DNA of 18,146 nt from Chloroflexota bacterium. Its GTDB lineage: Bacteria > Chloroflexota > Dormibacteria > CF-121. Below, piece by piece: positions 6,270 to 12,644 of this stretch. The stretch covers positions 1-18,146 of the forward strand of contig VBFF01000118.1 of NCBI GenBank assembly GCA_005889285.1, in the 5' to 3' direction. Under the pieces are notes generated by a model. It was given only the letters and a program-made list of their open reading frames with translations. It was not told the DNA's origin and ran no database searches. Within the stretch, counting starts at the first letter, position 1. Each line of letters starts with the position of its first letter. The position numbers and the translations under genes were made by a program.

Positions 6270-7489
6270 GCCGACTGCTGGCCGGCGGCCGATGCCCGCA
6301 CGATGTCGCCGTCGGGCGAAGCCGCCGGCAGCTCGAGATAGAAGGTTGTGCCTTTGCCTTCCAGGCTGTTGGCCCAGGCGCGGCCGCCGTGTGCCTCGGC
6401 CACCCGACGCAGCAGGTAGAGCCCGAGCCCTTCGCCGCGTGCGGGCTGCTCCTCGGTCAACGGGCTGAACAGGTCGGCCAGCCGGTCGGCCGACATTCCG
6501 GGGCCGTCGTCCTTGACGATCAACTGGCAGCGATCTTGGGTCGCCTGCCGCAGGCGAAGCTGGACCACGGTCGCGCCGCGCGCGTGCTTGAACACGTTGT
6601 GCAGCATCTCGTTCAGCGCCGCTTCGAGCAGGGTCGCGTCGCCCCAGACGACGGCGTGGGCATCGAGCTGGAGCCGCAACTCCATGCCGGCGCCCGCCAT
6701 CCGTTGCCGAATCCGCTGCGCCGCCGCTTGCGCGACGGCATCCAGCGAGACGCGCACCGTGAAGGCGAGTTCCAGCGGAAGGCGGGATAGGAGCAGGACC
6801 TGGTCTGCGATCCGCATCACGGTTTCGGACTGCTGGGCGAGGCGCTCCGCCACCACGCTCATTTGCTCGGGAGGCACCTCGTTATTGCTCAGCATGTCGG
6901 CGTAGCCGCGCAGGATGGCCAGCGGCTCCTTGACCTCCTCCGAGGCGAGCCGAATCGCCGATATCGGCGTGCGGGATTGGCCGTTGGGCGACGTCGATAC
7001 GGGCCGAAGTCGCGGGGCGAGCAATCCGGCGACCACGAGCAGCAGGTCCTGCTCCTCCGCGGTGAAAACGCGTGCGCCCTTACCCAGGACCGCCAGCGTG
7101 CCGGTGACCTCACCCTCGCCGTTGCGTAAGACGGTTCCGAGGTAGCTGACGATGTCGAACTGCTGCCGCATCGCCAGCCGCTTGAAGGGCTGACGTTTGG
7201 AGGCATCGCGAACATTGATCAAGCCCCCGTCGCCCTCCTCCTCAGCGGCGCCGAACGTGTCCTGCAGCGGGAGACGCGTGCCCACCTGCATCGCGGGCCC
7301 ACTTTCGACCTGGGCCGCGATGATCTCCAGCGTCTCGCCATCGATCTTGCCCAGGAACGCCGCCCGGGCGTCGACCCCCTGGATCAGGCAGCGCAGCGCG
7401 CTGTCGATGACGTCCAGGACCGGCTTCTCGAGATTGGCAACCACCAGGCGGCGGACGAGGCTGAGGTGTGACTGGCGGTCAGGGCTCAT
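6266..7489 (-). CDS. GAF-domain histidine-kinase-like protein lacking the phosphoacceptor His
   Basis: The likely start is the ATG at 7489 (MSPDRQSHLSLV), giving 407 aa; an upstream extension in the same frame looks non-coding. A GAF domain occupies about residues 15-165, with no membrane segments, so it is cytoplasmic. The dimerisation helix reads ASEEVKEPLAILRGYADML, where kinases have xSHELRTPLxxIRGYxxxL; the phosphorylated His is Glu184 (GAG). The ATP-binding domain is intact: N box NEMLHNVFKHA (293-303), DDGPGM (327-332), GEGLGLYLLRRVAEAHGG and a final GTTFYLELP. It may bind ATP but should not autophosphorylate at the usual site. No response regulator is adjacent. It may be a sensory scaffold or regulator, or phosphorylate elsewhere. 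The DUF309 gene follows with a GTGA overlap. Confidence 0.88.
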   Translation of the reverse strand: MSPDRQSHLSLVRRLVVANLEKPVLDVIDSALRCLIQGVDARAAFLGKIDGETLEIIAAQVESGPAMQVGTRLPLQDTFGAAEEEGDGGLINVRDASKRQPFKRLAMRQQFDIVSYLGTVLRNGEGEVTGTLAVLGKGARVFTAEEQDLLLVVAGLLAPRLRPVSTSPNGQSRTPISAIRLASEEVKEPLAILRGYADMLSNNEVPPEQMSVVAERLAQQSETVMRIADQVLLLSRLPLELAFTVRVSLDAVAQAAAQRIRQRMAGAGMELRLQLDAHAVVWGDATLLEAALNEMLHNVFKHARGATVVQLRLRQATQDRCQLIVKDDGPGMSADRLADLFSPLTEEQPARGEGLGLYLLRRVAEAHGGRAWANSLEGKGTTFYLELPAASPDGDIVRASAAGQQSA

Positions 7490-7495
7490 GAAGGG

Positions 7496-8401
7496 GTGCC
7501 CACGGTTATAACATGCCCACCATTGGCAGAGGTATCCAACGGGCGGGCGAACCTCCACCTGCACACCATCTTCAGCGACGGCGAGCTGCCACCGTTCGAG
7601 GTGGTCGCGGCTCACGCCGCGGCGGGGTTCCATGTCGTCGCCCTGACCGACCACGACACCCTCGCGGGGATCGATGCCCTCGGTGGCCTAGAGGGACACG
7701 GCCTGCGGATGATCTCCGGCGTCGAGCTATCGATCGAAGATGAACCCGGCCGCGGACTGATCGACGCCCATCTGCTCGGCTACGGCTTCGCGCTCAACAA
7801 CCGGCGGCTGCGCAATCGCCTGCATCAAGCCAGTGAAGCCCGCGAAGCCCAGAAACGAGAAACGGTTGACCGGCTGGCGGCCGCCGGCTACCGCGTGACG
7901 TGGGAGGCCGTGCGCACCGGGGCCCGAGGCAACGTCGGCAAGCCGCACATCGTTGCCGCCATCGAGGCGGCACAGCCGGGGGTGGCGCGCGAAGAGTTGT
8001 ATGCGGCGATGGGACCGGGTGGGGCGGCCCACGTTCCGCGCGCCACCGAGATGTCGCTCGATGAGGCGGTGGACATGGTGACCGCGGCGGGGGGCGTCAC
8101 CGTGCTGGCGCACCCGGGTGTCTACCGTCACGTGCCCGACCTGCAGCTGTTGTTTCGGGCGTGCGCGGTGGCGGGCGTGCTGGGATTGGAGGTCACCTAT
8201 CCCCAGGCGCCTGATGATCCCTACGGGCCAAAGAGTGCGGCGTTGATGGACCGCTTCCAGGAGGTCGCGGCCTCCTACGGGTGGGTGGCGACCGGTGGCG
8301 ATGATTTCCATGGGCCTCGGGTCACACCGCTCATCCGATTGGCCGCCTGGACGGCCACGCCCGCGTCCCGCGCCGACGAGCTGCTCGCCCGCCGGTCTTA
8401 G
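7496..8401 (+). CDS. PHP-domain metal-dependent phosphoesterase (TrpH/RNase AM-like)
   Basis: The 301-aa product has the PHP metal-site motifs in order: NLHLHTIFSDG (H21, H23), LTDHDTLAG (D52, H53, D54), SGVELS (E77), a mid-protein GKPHIV, LAHPGVY and GGDDFHG. This matches the YciV/TrpH branch, whose characterised members hydrolyse nucleoside 3',5'-bisphosphates or short RNA 5' ends with divalent metals. The region between GKPHIV and LAHPGVY is the small insertion typical of the branch. The start is uncertain: GTG at 7496 is only 6 bases from the divergent kinase-like start and lacks spacing for a ribosome site, and TTG at 7523 is an alternative. The stop overlaps the stop of the opposite gene by four bases. 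Confidence 0.88.
   Translation: MPTVITCPPLAEVSNGRANLHLHTIFSDGELPPFEVVAAHAAAGFHVVALTDHDTLAGIDALGGLEGHGLRMISGVELSIEDEPGRGLIDAHLLGYGFALNNRRLRNRLHQASEAREAQKRETVDRLAAAGYRVTWEAVRTGARGNVGKPHIVAAIEAAQPGVAREELYAAMGPGGAAHVPRATEMSLDEAVDMVTAAGGVTVLAHPGVYRHVPDLQLLFRACAVAGVLGLEVTYPQAPDDPYGPKSAALMDRFQEVAASYGWVATGGDDFHGPRVTPLIRLAAWTATPASRADELLARRS
7505..7512. promoter_or_regulatory. Palindromic -10-like element between divergent genes
   Basis: GTTATAAC is a perfect palindrome, and TATAAC reads as a -10 box on both strands. On the minus strand it would give a leader of about 10 bases for the kinase-like gene. On the plus strand it would favour the downstream TTG start (7523) of the PHP gene. No clear -35 boxes are seen. 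Confidence 0.3.
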
Positions 8402-9825
8402 CGCGTCGTCAGAAAGCGCGTGATCGCCTCAACCACGGCGTCGGGCCGATCGAGTGGGAGGAAGTGGCCCCCGGGATCGACGATCTCAACCGTACTTGCG
8501 CGAAGCCTCTGGTGGAGCGTTTCGGCCCAGCGCGGCTCGAGGTAGGCATCGTTGGCTCCCCAGAGGATCAGGGTCGGCGTCTCGATCTCGTCGATGTGCT
8601 TCGCCCGGCTGGTGAGATCTCGGTTGTTCAGCGCCCGTGCCGCGCGGAGGTAGGCACGGCGGCCGCCCAGGTCCTGGAAGGGTCGGGTCCACTCGTCGAC
8701 GATCTCATCGGTGACCCGGCCTGGCGTCACCATCCCGGTTTCAAGTCCCTTGCGAAGTCCGCTCCGCAGATCGATATTGACCATGACCTGGTCCCACGCC
8801 GGCTCTTTCAAGCGCGCGATGTCGGGGATCGGCCAGTTGTTGTCGACGATGCTGTCGATCAAGATGAGGCGGGCCACCCGCTGCGGTTCGTCGACGGCCA
8901 TCAGTTGGGCGACGCCGCCTCCGATGTCGTGGCCGGCTACCGCCGCCTGGTGCACACCGATCGTCTCCATGAAGGCCACCACGTATCGCGCTTGTGCCGC
9001 AATCGACAGATCGACGTCCATCCGTTTGTCCGAGTCGCCGTAGCCGAGCAGGTCGGGCGCCAGCACTTCGAAGGTTGCGGCCAGCGGCTCGATGACGTCG
9101 CGCCACAGATAGGAGGAGCTGGGAATCCCGTGCAGCAGCACAAGCGGCGGACCCTGTCCCGTTCGCAGGTACGCGATATCGCCCGCAAAGGTCCGGATCT
9201 TTCGTTTGCTCCGGGCGAGCGGTGCCATCCCGATGAGCTCGGTCGTCATCGGCGGCGACACCGTCGGCGTCGGCGCCCGCTCCAGGGGCGACGGCGGAGC
9301 GGCAAAGCGGGCGGGAGGTTGCGTGGCTGCCTGGGCCGGCTCTGGCGCTGGTGCCGGCACTGAGGCATCGGTGGGCGGCGGGGCTCGCCGTTGGAGGATG
9401 ACGTTGGTCGAGCTGGCGCGTGCGATCAGCTGGTTCTGCTGGTCGACGATCTCCGCCTCGGCCACCGCGATCTGCTGCCCGCGATGCAGCACGCGGCCAA
9501 TCGATCGCAGCACGCCGGTATCCGCGGTGACGGCCCTGAGGAAATTGACATGAAGCTCCGCGGTCGTGAAGTTCTCCCCCGGGAGCAGCGTGCTGAACAC
9601 CGCGAATCCCATGGCGCTGTCGGCGAGTGACGCGAGCGCCCCGCCGTGGACGACGTGGTTCGGGTTGTACAACTCCGCCGTCGCTGGCATCTCGAAGGTT
9701 GCACTGCCGTCGGAGACGGCGATGAAGCGCATGCGCAGCAAGCCGACGTAGGGCGGAGCGGGCGCAGCTCCACGCAGCGCGGCCTCGAGCAATTCGCGAC
9801 CTGACATCTCTGCCGGGTCCGACAT
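8398..9825 (-). CDS. Fusion of PaaI-like hotdog thioesterase and Asp-nucleophile alpha/beta hydrolase
   Basis: One uninterrupted frame of 475 aa contains two enzymes. Residues about 1-145 form a PaaI/YdiI-type hotdog thioesterase, with NPNHVVHGGALASLADSAMG as its active-site helix and a C-terminal ASSTNVIL strand. A Pro/Ala/Thr-rich linker follows (about 148-198). Residues about 205-475 form an alpha/beta hydrolase of the haloalkane dehalogenase/epoxide hydrolase type: oxyanion motif HGIP, nucleophile elbow GHDIGG with Asp300, acid D426 in WGANDAY and His454 in PGGHFLP. The first domain would hydrolyse acyl-CoA thioesters; the second an ester, epoxide or C-halogen bond. I chose the ATG at 9825 because TAGAAT lies exactly 7 bases before it; an in-frame ATG at 9834 is possible. 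Internal initiation near the linker could also yield a separate hydrolase. Confidence 0.88.
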   Translation of the reverse strand: MSDPAEMSGRELLEAALRGAAPAPPYVGLLRMRFIAVSDGSATFEMPATAELYNPNHVVHGGALASLADSAMGFAVFSTLLPGENFTTAELHVNFLRAVTADTGVLRSIGRVLHRGQQIAVAEAEIVDQQNQLIARASSTNVILQRRAPPPTDASVPAPAPEPAQAATQPPARFAAPPSPLERAPTPTVSPPMTTELIGMAPLARSKRKIRTFAGDIAYLRTGQGPPLVLLHGIPSSSYLWRDVIEPLAATFEVLAPDLLGYGDSDKRMDVDLSIAAQARYVVAFMETIGVHQAAVAGHDIGGGVAQLMAVDEPQRVARLILIDSIVDNNWPIPDIARLKEPAWDQVMVNIDLRSGLRKGLETGMVTPGRVTDEIVDEWTRPFQDLGGRRAYLRAARALNNRDLTSRAKHIDEIETPTLILWGANDAYLEPRWAETLHQRLRASTVEIVDPGGHFLPLDRPDAVVEAITRFLTTR

Positions 9826-9832
9826 TGCCCGC

Positions 9833-9838
9833 ATTCTA
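9833..9838 (-). promoter_or_regulatory. Candidate leaderless -10 box for the fusion gene
   Basis: TAGAAT on the minus strand ends 7 bases before the ATG at 9825, so transcription would start at or next to the start codon. No Shine-Dalgarno sequence is seen. The same spacing occurs before the ligase gene at 4023. Confidence 0.35.
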
Positions 9839-10011
9839 TGCCCGACGTGGACGGAGCGACCATTTCGATGGTTACGGTCCTCTGGTAACGGTCATGTCAC
9901 GAGCGTGTGATAGCTCGTCGCCCCGCTGCAAGCCATACGGTGCCTGGGCAGTTTGTCTTGTGTAGGCCGCAGTGGAGCGGCCAATAGGGAAGGGGTAAAG
10001 GGGGACGTCCG
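9839..10011 (+). other. Intergenic leader region with inverted repeats upstream of the wall-hydrolase gene
   Basis: This 170-base gap has no ORF I would accept. It holds three inverted repeats: GTTAC/GTAAC (9871-9875 and 9885-9889), ACGAGC/GCTCGT (9899-9904 and 9913-9918) and GGCCGC/GCGGCC (9965-9970 and 9977-9982). They are followed by a purine-rich ribosome site (GGGAAGGGGTAAAGGGGG, 9987-10004). Genes of this type are often under ydaO c-di-AMP riboswitches, but I cannot match that consensus by eye. No convincing -35/-10 pair was found. Confidence 0.4.
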
Positions 10012-10971
10012 CTGAAGTACGCTGCGCCGCGCTTTGCAACACACTCAGCCGTGCTGCTGATGGCGGCTGCGATGCCCTGGGTCGTGTTCCATGTCCCGGT
10101 AGGCGCCGCGCCCGCCCTCGCCGGCGGCACGGGGCCAGGCACGGCCCTCGCCCAAGCGCCCTTCGGCCGGGCGGTCGATGGCATCGGATGGTCGATGAGT
10201 GGTTCGCTGGTCGTCCCGGCGTTGCCCGCGACACCGCCGGCCGAGAAGCACCGCGACATCATTCACTACACCGCCGTCGATGGCGACACGCTGCGCGCGC
10301 TCGCCTCCAAGTACGGGCTCTCGGTGAACACGCTGCTCTGGTCCAACCCCAAGCTCGTCGATCGTCTGACCGCGGGCCAGGAGGTCGTGATTCCGCCGGT
10401 CGATGGCGTGCTTGTCAAGGTCGGAGCGAGCGACACCCTCGCCTCCCTGGCGCAGAAATACCGCGCCGAGTCGGACGCCATCATCGACTTCAACTTGCTG
10501 CGTCATCCGGAGACATTGCCCGTCGACGAGTACTTGATGTTGCCCTACGGCGTTGGTCCAGAGCCGGCGTCCGTTCCGCAGCCCAACGCGCAGACGGTCA
10601 CGGCCGGCAAGCGCTCCTGGTACGTCACGCCGGTGTACTCCTCCGGCGGAGGAAGCTATCCCTTCGGACAATGCACCTGGTACGTCAACACCCGACGGCC
10701 CGCACCCTGGGGCGGTAATGCCTGGCAATGGTTCGGGCGCGCGCGTGCCTACGGCCGGCCGGAAGGTCCCACGCCGCGCGTGGGCGCCATCATGGTCACC
10801 TGGGAGTCACCGTACTGGGGCCACGTCGCCTACGTGGAGCAGGTTTACGCCGATGGCAGCTGGCTCGTCTCGGAGATGAACTACGCCAGCCCGAGCGGTG
10901 GCGGCTGGGGCCGGGTAAGCTACCGGCACGTGACCCCAGGGACGATTCCGCTCATCGGCTTCATCTACTAA
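10012..10971 (+). CDS. Secreted LysM-LysM-CHAP peptidoglycan hydrolase
   Basis: The 319-aa product has a signal peptide and two LysM repeats that bind peptidoglycan (about 84-128, HYTAVDGDTLRALASKYGLS onward, and about 132-177). A linker and a C-terminal CHAP domain follow (about 212-319). The CHAP catalytic residues are visible: Cys221 in FGQCTWYV, His271 in WGHVAYVE and Asn290 in SEMNYAS. It should cut peptide bonds in the cell wall during growth or division, or remodel the wall. The start is unusual: GTG at 10051 has no ribosome site and would give a signal peptide without positive charge. CTG at 10012 lies 7 bases after AAAGGGGG and adds MKYAAPRFATHSA, a proper basic n-region. The 3' end overlaps the convergent amidase gene by 11 bases. 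Confidence 0.9.
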   Translation: MKYAAPRFATHSAVLLMAAAMPWVVFHVPVGAAPALAGGTGPGTALAQAPFGRAVDGIGWSMSGSLVVPALPATPPAEKHRDIIHYTAVDGDTLRALASKYGLSVNTLLWSNPKLVDRLTAGQEVVIPPVDGVLVKVGASDTLASLAQKYRAESDAIIDFNLLRHPETLPVDEYLMLPYGVGPEPASVPQPNAQTVTAGKRSWYVTPVYSSGGGSYPFGQCTWYVNTRRPAPWGGNAWQWFGRARAYGRPEGPTPRVGAIMVTWESPYWGHVAYVEQVYADGSWLVSEMNYASPSGGGWGRVSYRHVTPGTIPLIGFIY

Positions 10972-12307
10972 CGCCTTCAAGCAGGCGGCCGACAGCCAGC
11001 ACGCGCGCCTCGTCATTCCATTGCCCGACGACCTGCACGCCGATTGGCAGGCCGGCCGTCGCTCCAAAGGGAACCGATAGCGCCGGTAGTCCGGTGAGGT
11101 TGAAGGGCGCCGTGAGCCGCACCAGCGCGCCGTCGACCGGCTCTTCCCCGGACCGCCAGCGCACCGTCCGCTCGCCGACAACGGGGGCGGCGATCGGCGT
11201 GCTGGGCAGCAGCAAGACATCGATGTCGTGGAATACGCGGCTCATCGCCGCCCGAATCCGGGCGCGCATGCGCTGCGCCAGGACGTAATCGGCGCCGGCC
11301 ACCAGCGAGCCCAGCTGGAGCCGGGTGCGGACGTCGGCCCCGTAGGCGCGAGGCTGGGCGCGAATCCAGCGGGCATGGAGGGCGCTCGCCTCGGCGCGGA
11401 GCGTCACCAGTTGGGTCGCGACCGTCCACTGCATCTCCGGAATGGCCACCTCGCGGACCCGCAACCCGTGCCGGCGCAGGCCCGCCGCCGCTGCGTCGAC
11501 CTGGCGCGACACCGCCGGCTGCACGTTCTCGACAATCGATCCCTGAAGGACGCCAACCCGCAGGCCCCGCGTCGGGACTCGCCGGGACTTGCGCCCGGCA
11601 TCCACGCCCGTTAGCACATCGAGCAGCACGCCGGCGTCGTCGACGGTGCGGGCCAGCGGACCCGCGTGGTCGAGCGACCAGCCCAACGGGAATGTCCCAT
11701 TCAACGGAATGGCACCGAACGTCGGCTTGAGGCCCACGCAACCGCACAGCGACGCCGGAACCCGGATCGATCCGCCGGTATCAGAGCCGAGTGCGCCAGC
11801 AGACAGACCGGCCACGACCGCAATCGCCGAGCCGCCGCTCGAACCGCCCGGGCTGCGACGGGAGTCGTGGGGATTGCGAGCGATGCCCCACCATGGGTTG
11901 GCGGTGCTGACGCCGTAGGCAAACTCGTGGAGATTGGTCTTGCCGAAGACGATGGCGCCGGCCGCCCGCAACCGGGCGACGACCGTGGCATCGCTCGACG
12001 GGACCCAGTCCTTCAGGATGCGCGAGCCGGCCGTCGTTCGAAGCGCCCGCGTCGCGAACAGGTCCTTCACCGCGATCGGTATGCCCAGCAGCGCACCGCT
12101 CTCGCCCCGGGCGAGTCGCCGCTCAGCCCGCTGTGCCTCCCGGCGGGCCTGCTCGCCCGGCGGTGTGATGAAGGCGTGCAGGCCCGCGCTCGCCTCGATC
12201 CGCCGGGTGTAGGCGTCCACCAGCTCGACCGGCGACAGCCGTCGCCGGCGCAGTGCGCTCGCGATTTGGACAAGCGGTGCTGAGGTCAGCGTCTCAATCG
12301 ATGGCAT
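10961..12307 (-). CDS. Amidase-signature family hydrolase (GatA/AtzE-like)
   Basis: The 448-aa product has the full amidase signature: catalytic Lys81 in PIAVKDLF, the cis-Ser in PGGSSGGSA (S156) and nucleophile Ser180 in GSDTGGSIRVPA. The N-terminal RRRLSPVELVDAYTRRIE helix and C-terminal NLTGLPALSVPFG stretch are typical. Members hydrolyse amides, or act as GatA in tRNA-dependent amidation; with no GatB nearby, a stand-alone amidohydrolase such as AtzE or a general amidase is more likely. A small ORF upstream (12294-12455) overlaps its start by 14 bases and looks like a GatC/AtzG-type partner. The substrate cannot be told from sequence. The gene ends inside the 3' end of the LysM-CHAP gene on the other strand. 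Confidence 0.93.
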   Translation of the reverse strand: MPSIETLTSAPLVQIASALRRRRLSPVELVDAYTRRIEASAGLHAFITPPGEQARREAQRAERRLARGESGALLGIPIAVKDLFATRALRTTAGSRILKDWVPSSDATVVARLRAAGAIVFGKTNLHEFAYGVSTANPWWGIARNPHDSRRSPGGSSGGSAIAVVAGLSAGALGSDTGGSIRVPASLCGCVGLKPTFGAIPLNGTFPLGWSLDHAGPLARTVDDAGVLLDVLTGVDAGRKSRRVPTRGLRVGVLQGSIVENVQPAVSRQVDAAAAGLRRHGLRVREVAIPEMQWTVATQLVTLRAEASALHARWIRAQPRAYGADVRTRLQLGSLVAGADYVLAQRMRARIRAAMSRVFHDIDVLLLPSTPIAAPVVGERTVRWRSGEEPVDGALVRLTAPFNLTGLPALSVPFGATAGLPIGVQVVGQWNDEARVLAVGRLLEGVSR

Positions 12308-12455
12308 CCGTATCCTCGGGCGCCACCGCCGCCCTCAGCTGTTCGACCAGCGTCAGGTACCTCTTCCATGCTGGCAGCAGTGCCACTACGTCGGCGGGGC
12401 TCAGCCGAAGCCCGGCAGCCCGGGCGGCGGCGGTTAATTGTTCCCTCTCCGTCAC
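12294..12455 (-). CDS. Small GatC/AtzG-like putative amidase partner
   Basis: A 53-codon ORF starts with GTG at 12455 (another GTG lies two codons upstream at 12461) and reads MTEREQLTAAARAAGLRLSP, then ADVVALLPAWKRYLTLVEQL and RAAVAPEDTDAID. It is predicted to be two helices with a short acidic tail. This resembles the small subunits (GatC, AtzG and similar) encoded beside amidase-signature enzymes, which have the pattern of helix, LxxLR, helix, then a Pro/acidic tail wrapping the amidase. It overlaps the amidase start by 14 bases, which suggests coupled translation. It is short and lacks a clear ribosome site, so the call rests on frame, composition and context. Confidence 0.55.
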   Translation of the reverse strand: MTEREQLTAAARAAGLRLSPADVVALLPAWKRYLTLVEQLRAAVAPEDTDAID

Positions 12456-12525
12456 CGGCACAGTATGCAACCCGCCACGACGCGCCGGTGATCGGCCCCA
12501 TCACCACTTGCGAGTGCGAAATGGT

Positions 12526-12555
12526 TTGACAAGAACGATTCTTCCGCCCTATTCT
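12526..12555 (+). promoter_or_regulatory. Consensus sigma-70-type promoter
   Basis: A perfect -35 box TTGACA (12526-12531) and TATTCT (12550-12555) are separated by 18 bases. Transcription would start near 12562 and give a leader of about 83 bases before the ATG at 12645. This is the clearest promoter in the window and points to substantial, housekeeping-type expression of the downstream gene. Confidence 0.75.
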
Positions 12556-12591
12556 GCGACTGCCGCCAACCGGCTCTTGGGGAGGCGTTGG

Positions 12592-12618
12592 ATGGCGGTG
12601 GCGCTGCCGTTCATCTAA
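12592..12618 (+). CDS. Eight-codon leader peptide ORF (MAVALPFI)
   Basis: A short ORF, ATG at 12592 to TAA at 12618, encodes MAVALPFI. It has a strong ribosome site, GGGGAGG (12579-12585), 6 bases before the ATG, better than that of the main gene (GAGGAG, 10 bases before 12645). It lies inside the predicted leader of the promoter at 12526-12555. It could regulate the main gene by translational attenuation or reinitiation, or be fortuitous. No family match is possible at this length. Confidence 0.45.
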   Translation: MAVALPFI

Positions 12619-12644
12619 TTTTCATAGCTGAGGAGCCCGAAACA

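Noticed and set aside
7490..7654. N-terminal extension of the kinase-like gene to the ATG at 7654
   Set aside because: It would overlap the PHP gene including its metal-site codons and shows no kinase or GAF homology; the ATG at 7489 fits the domain boundary.
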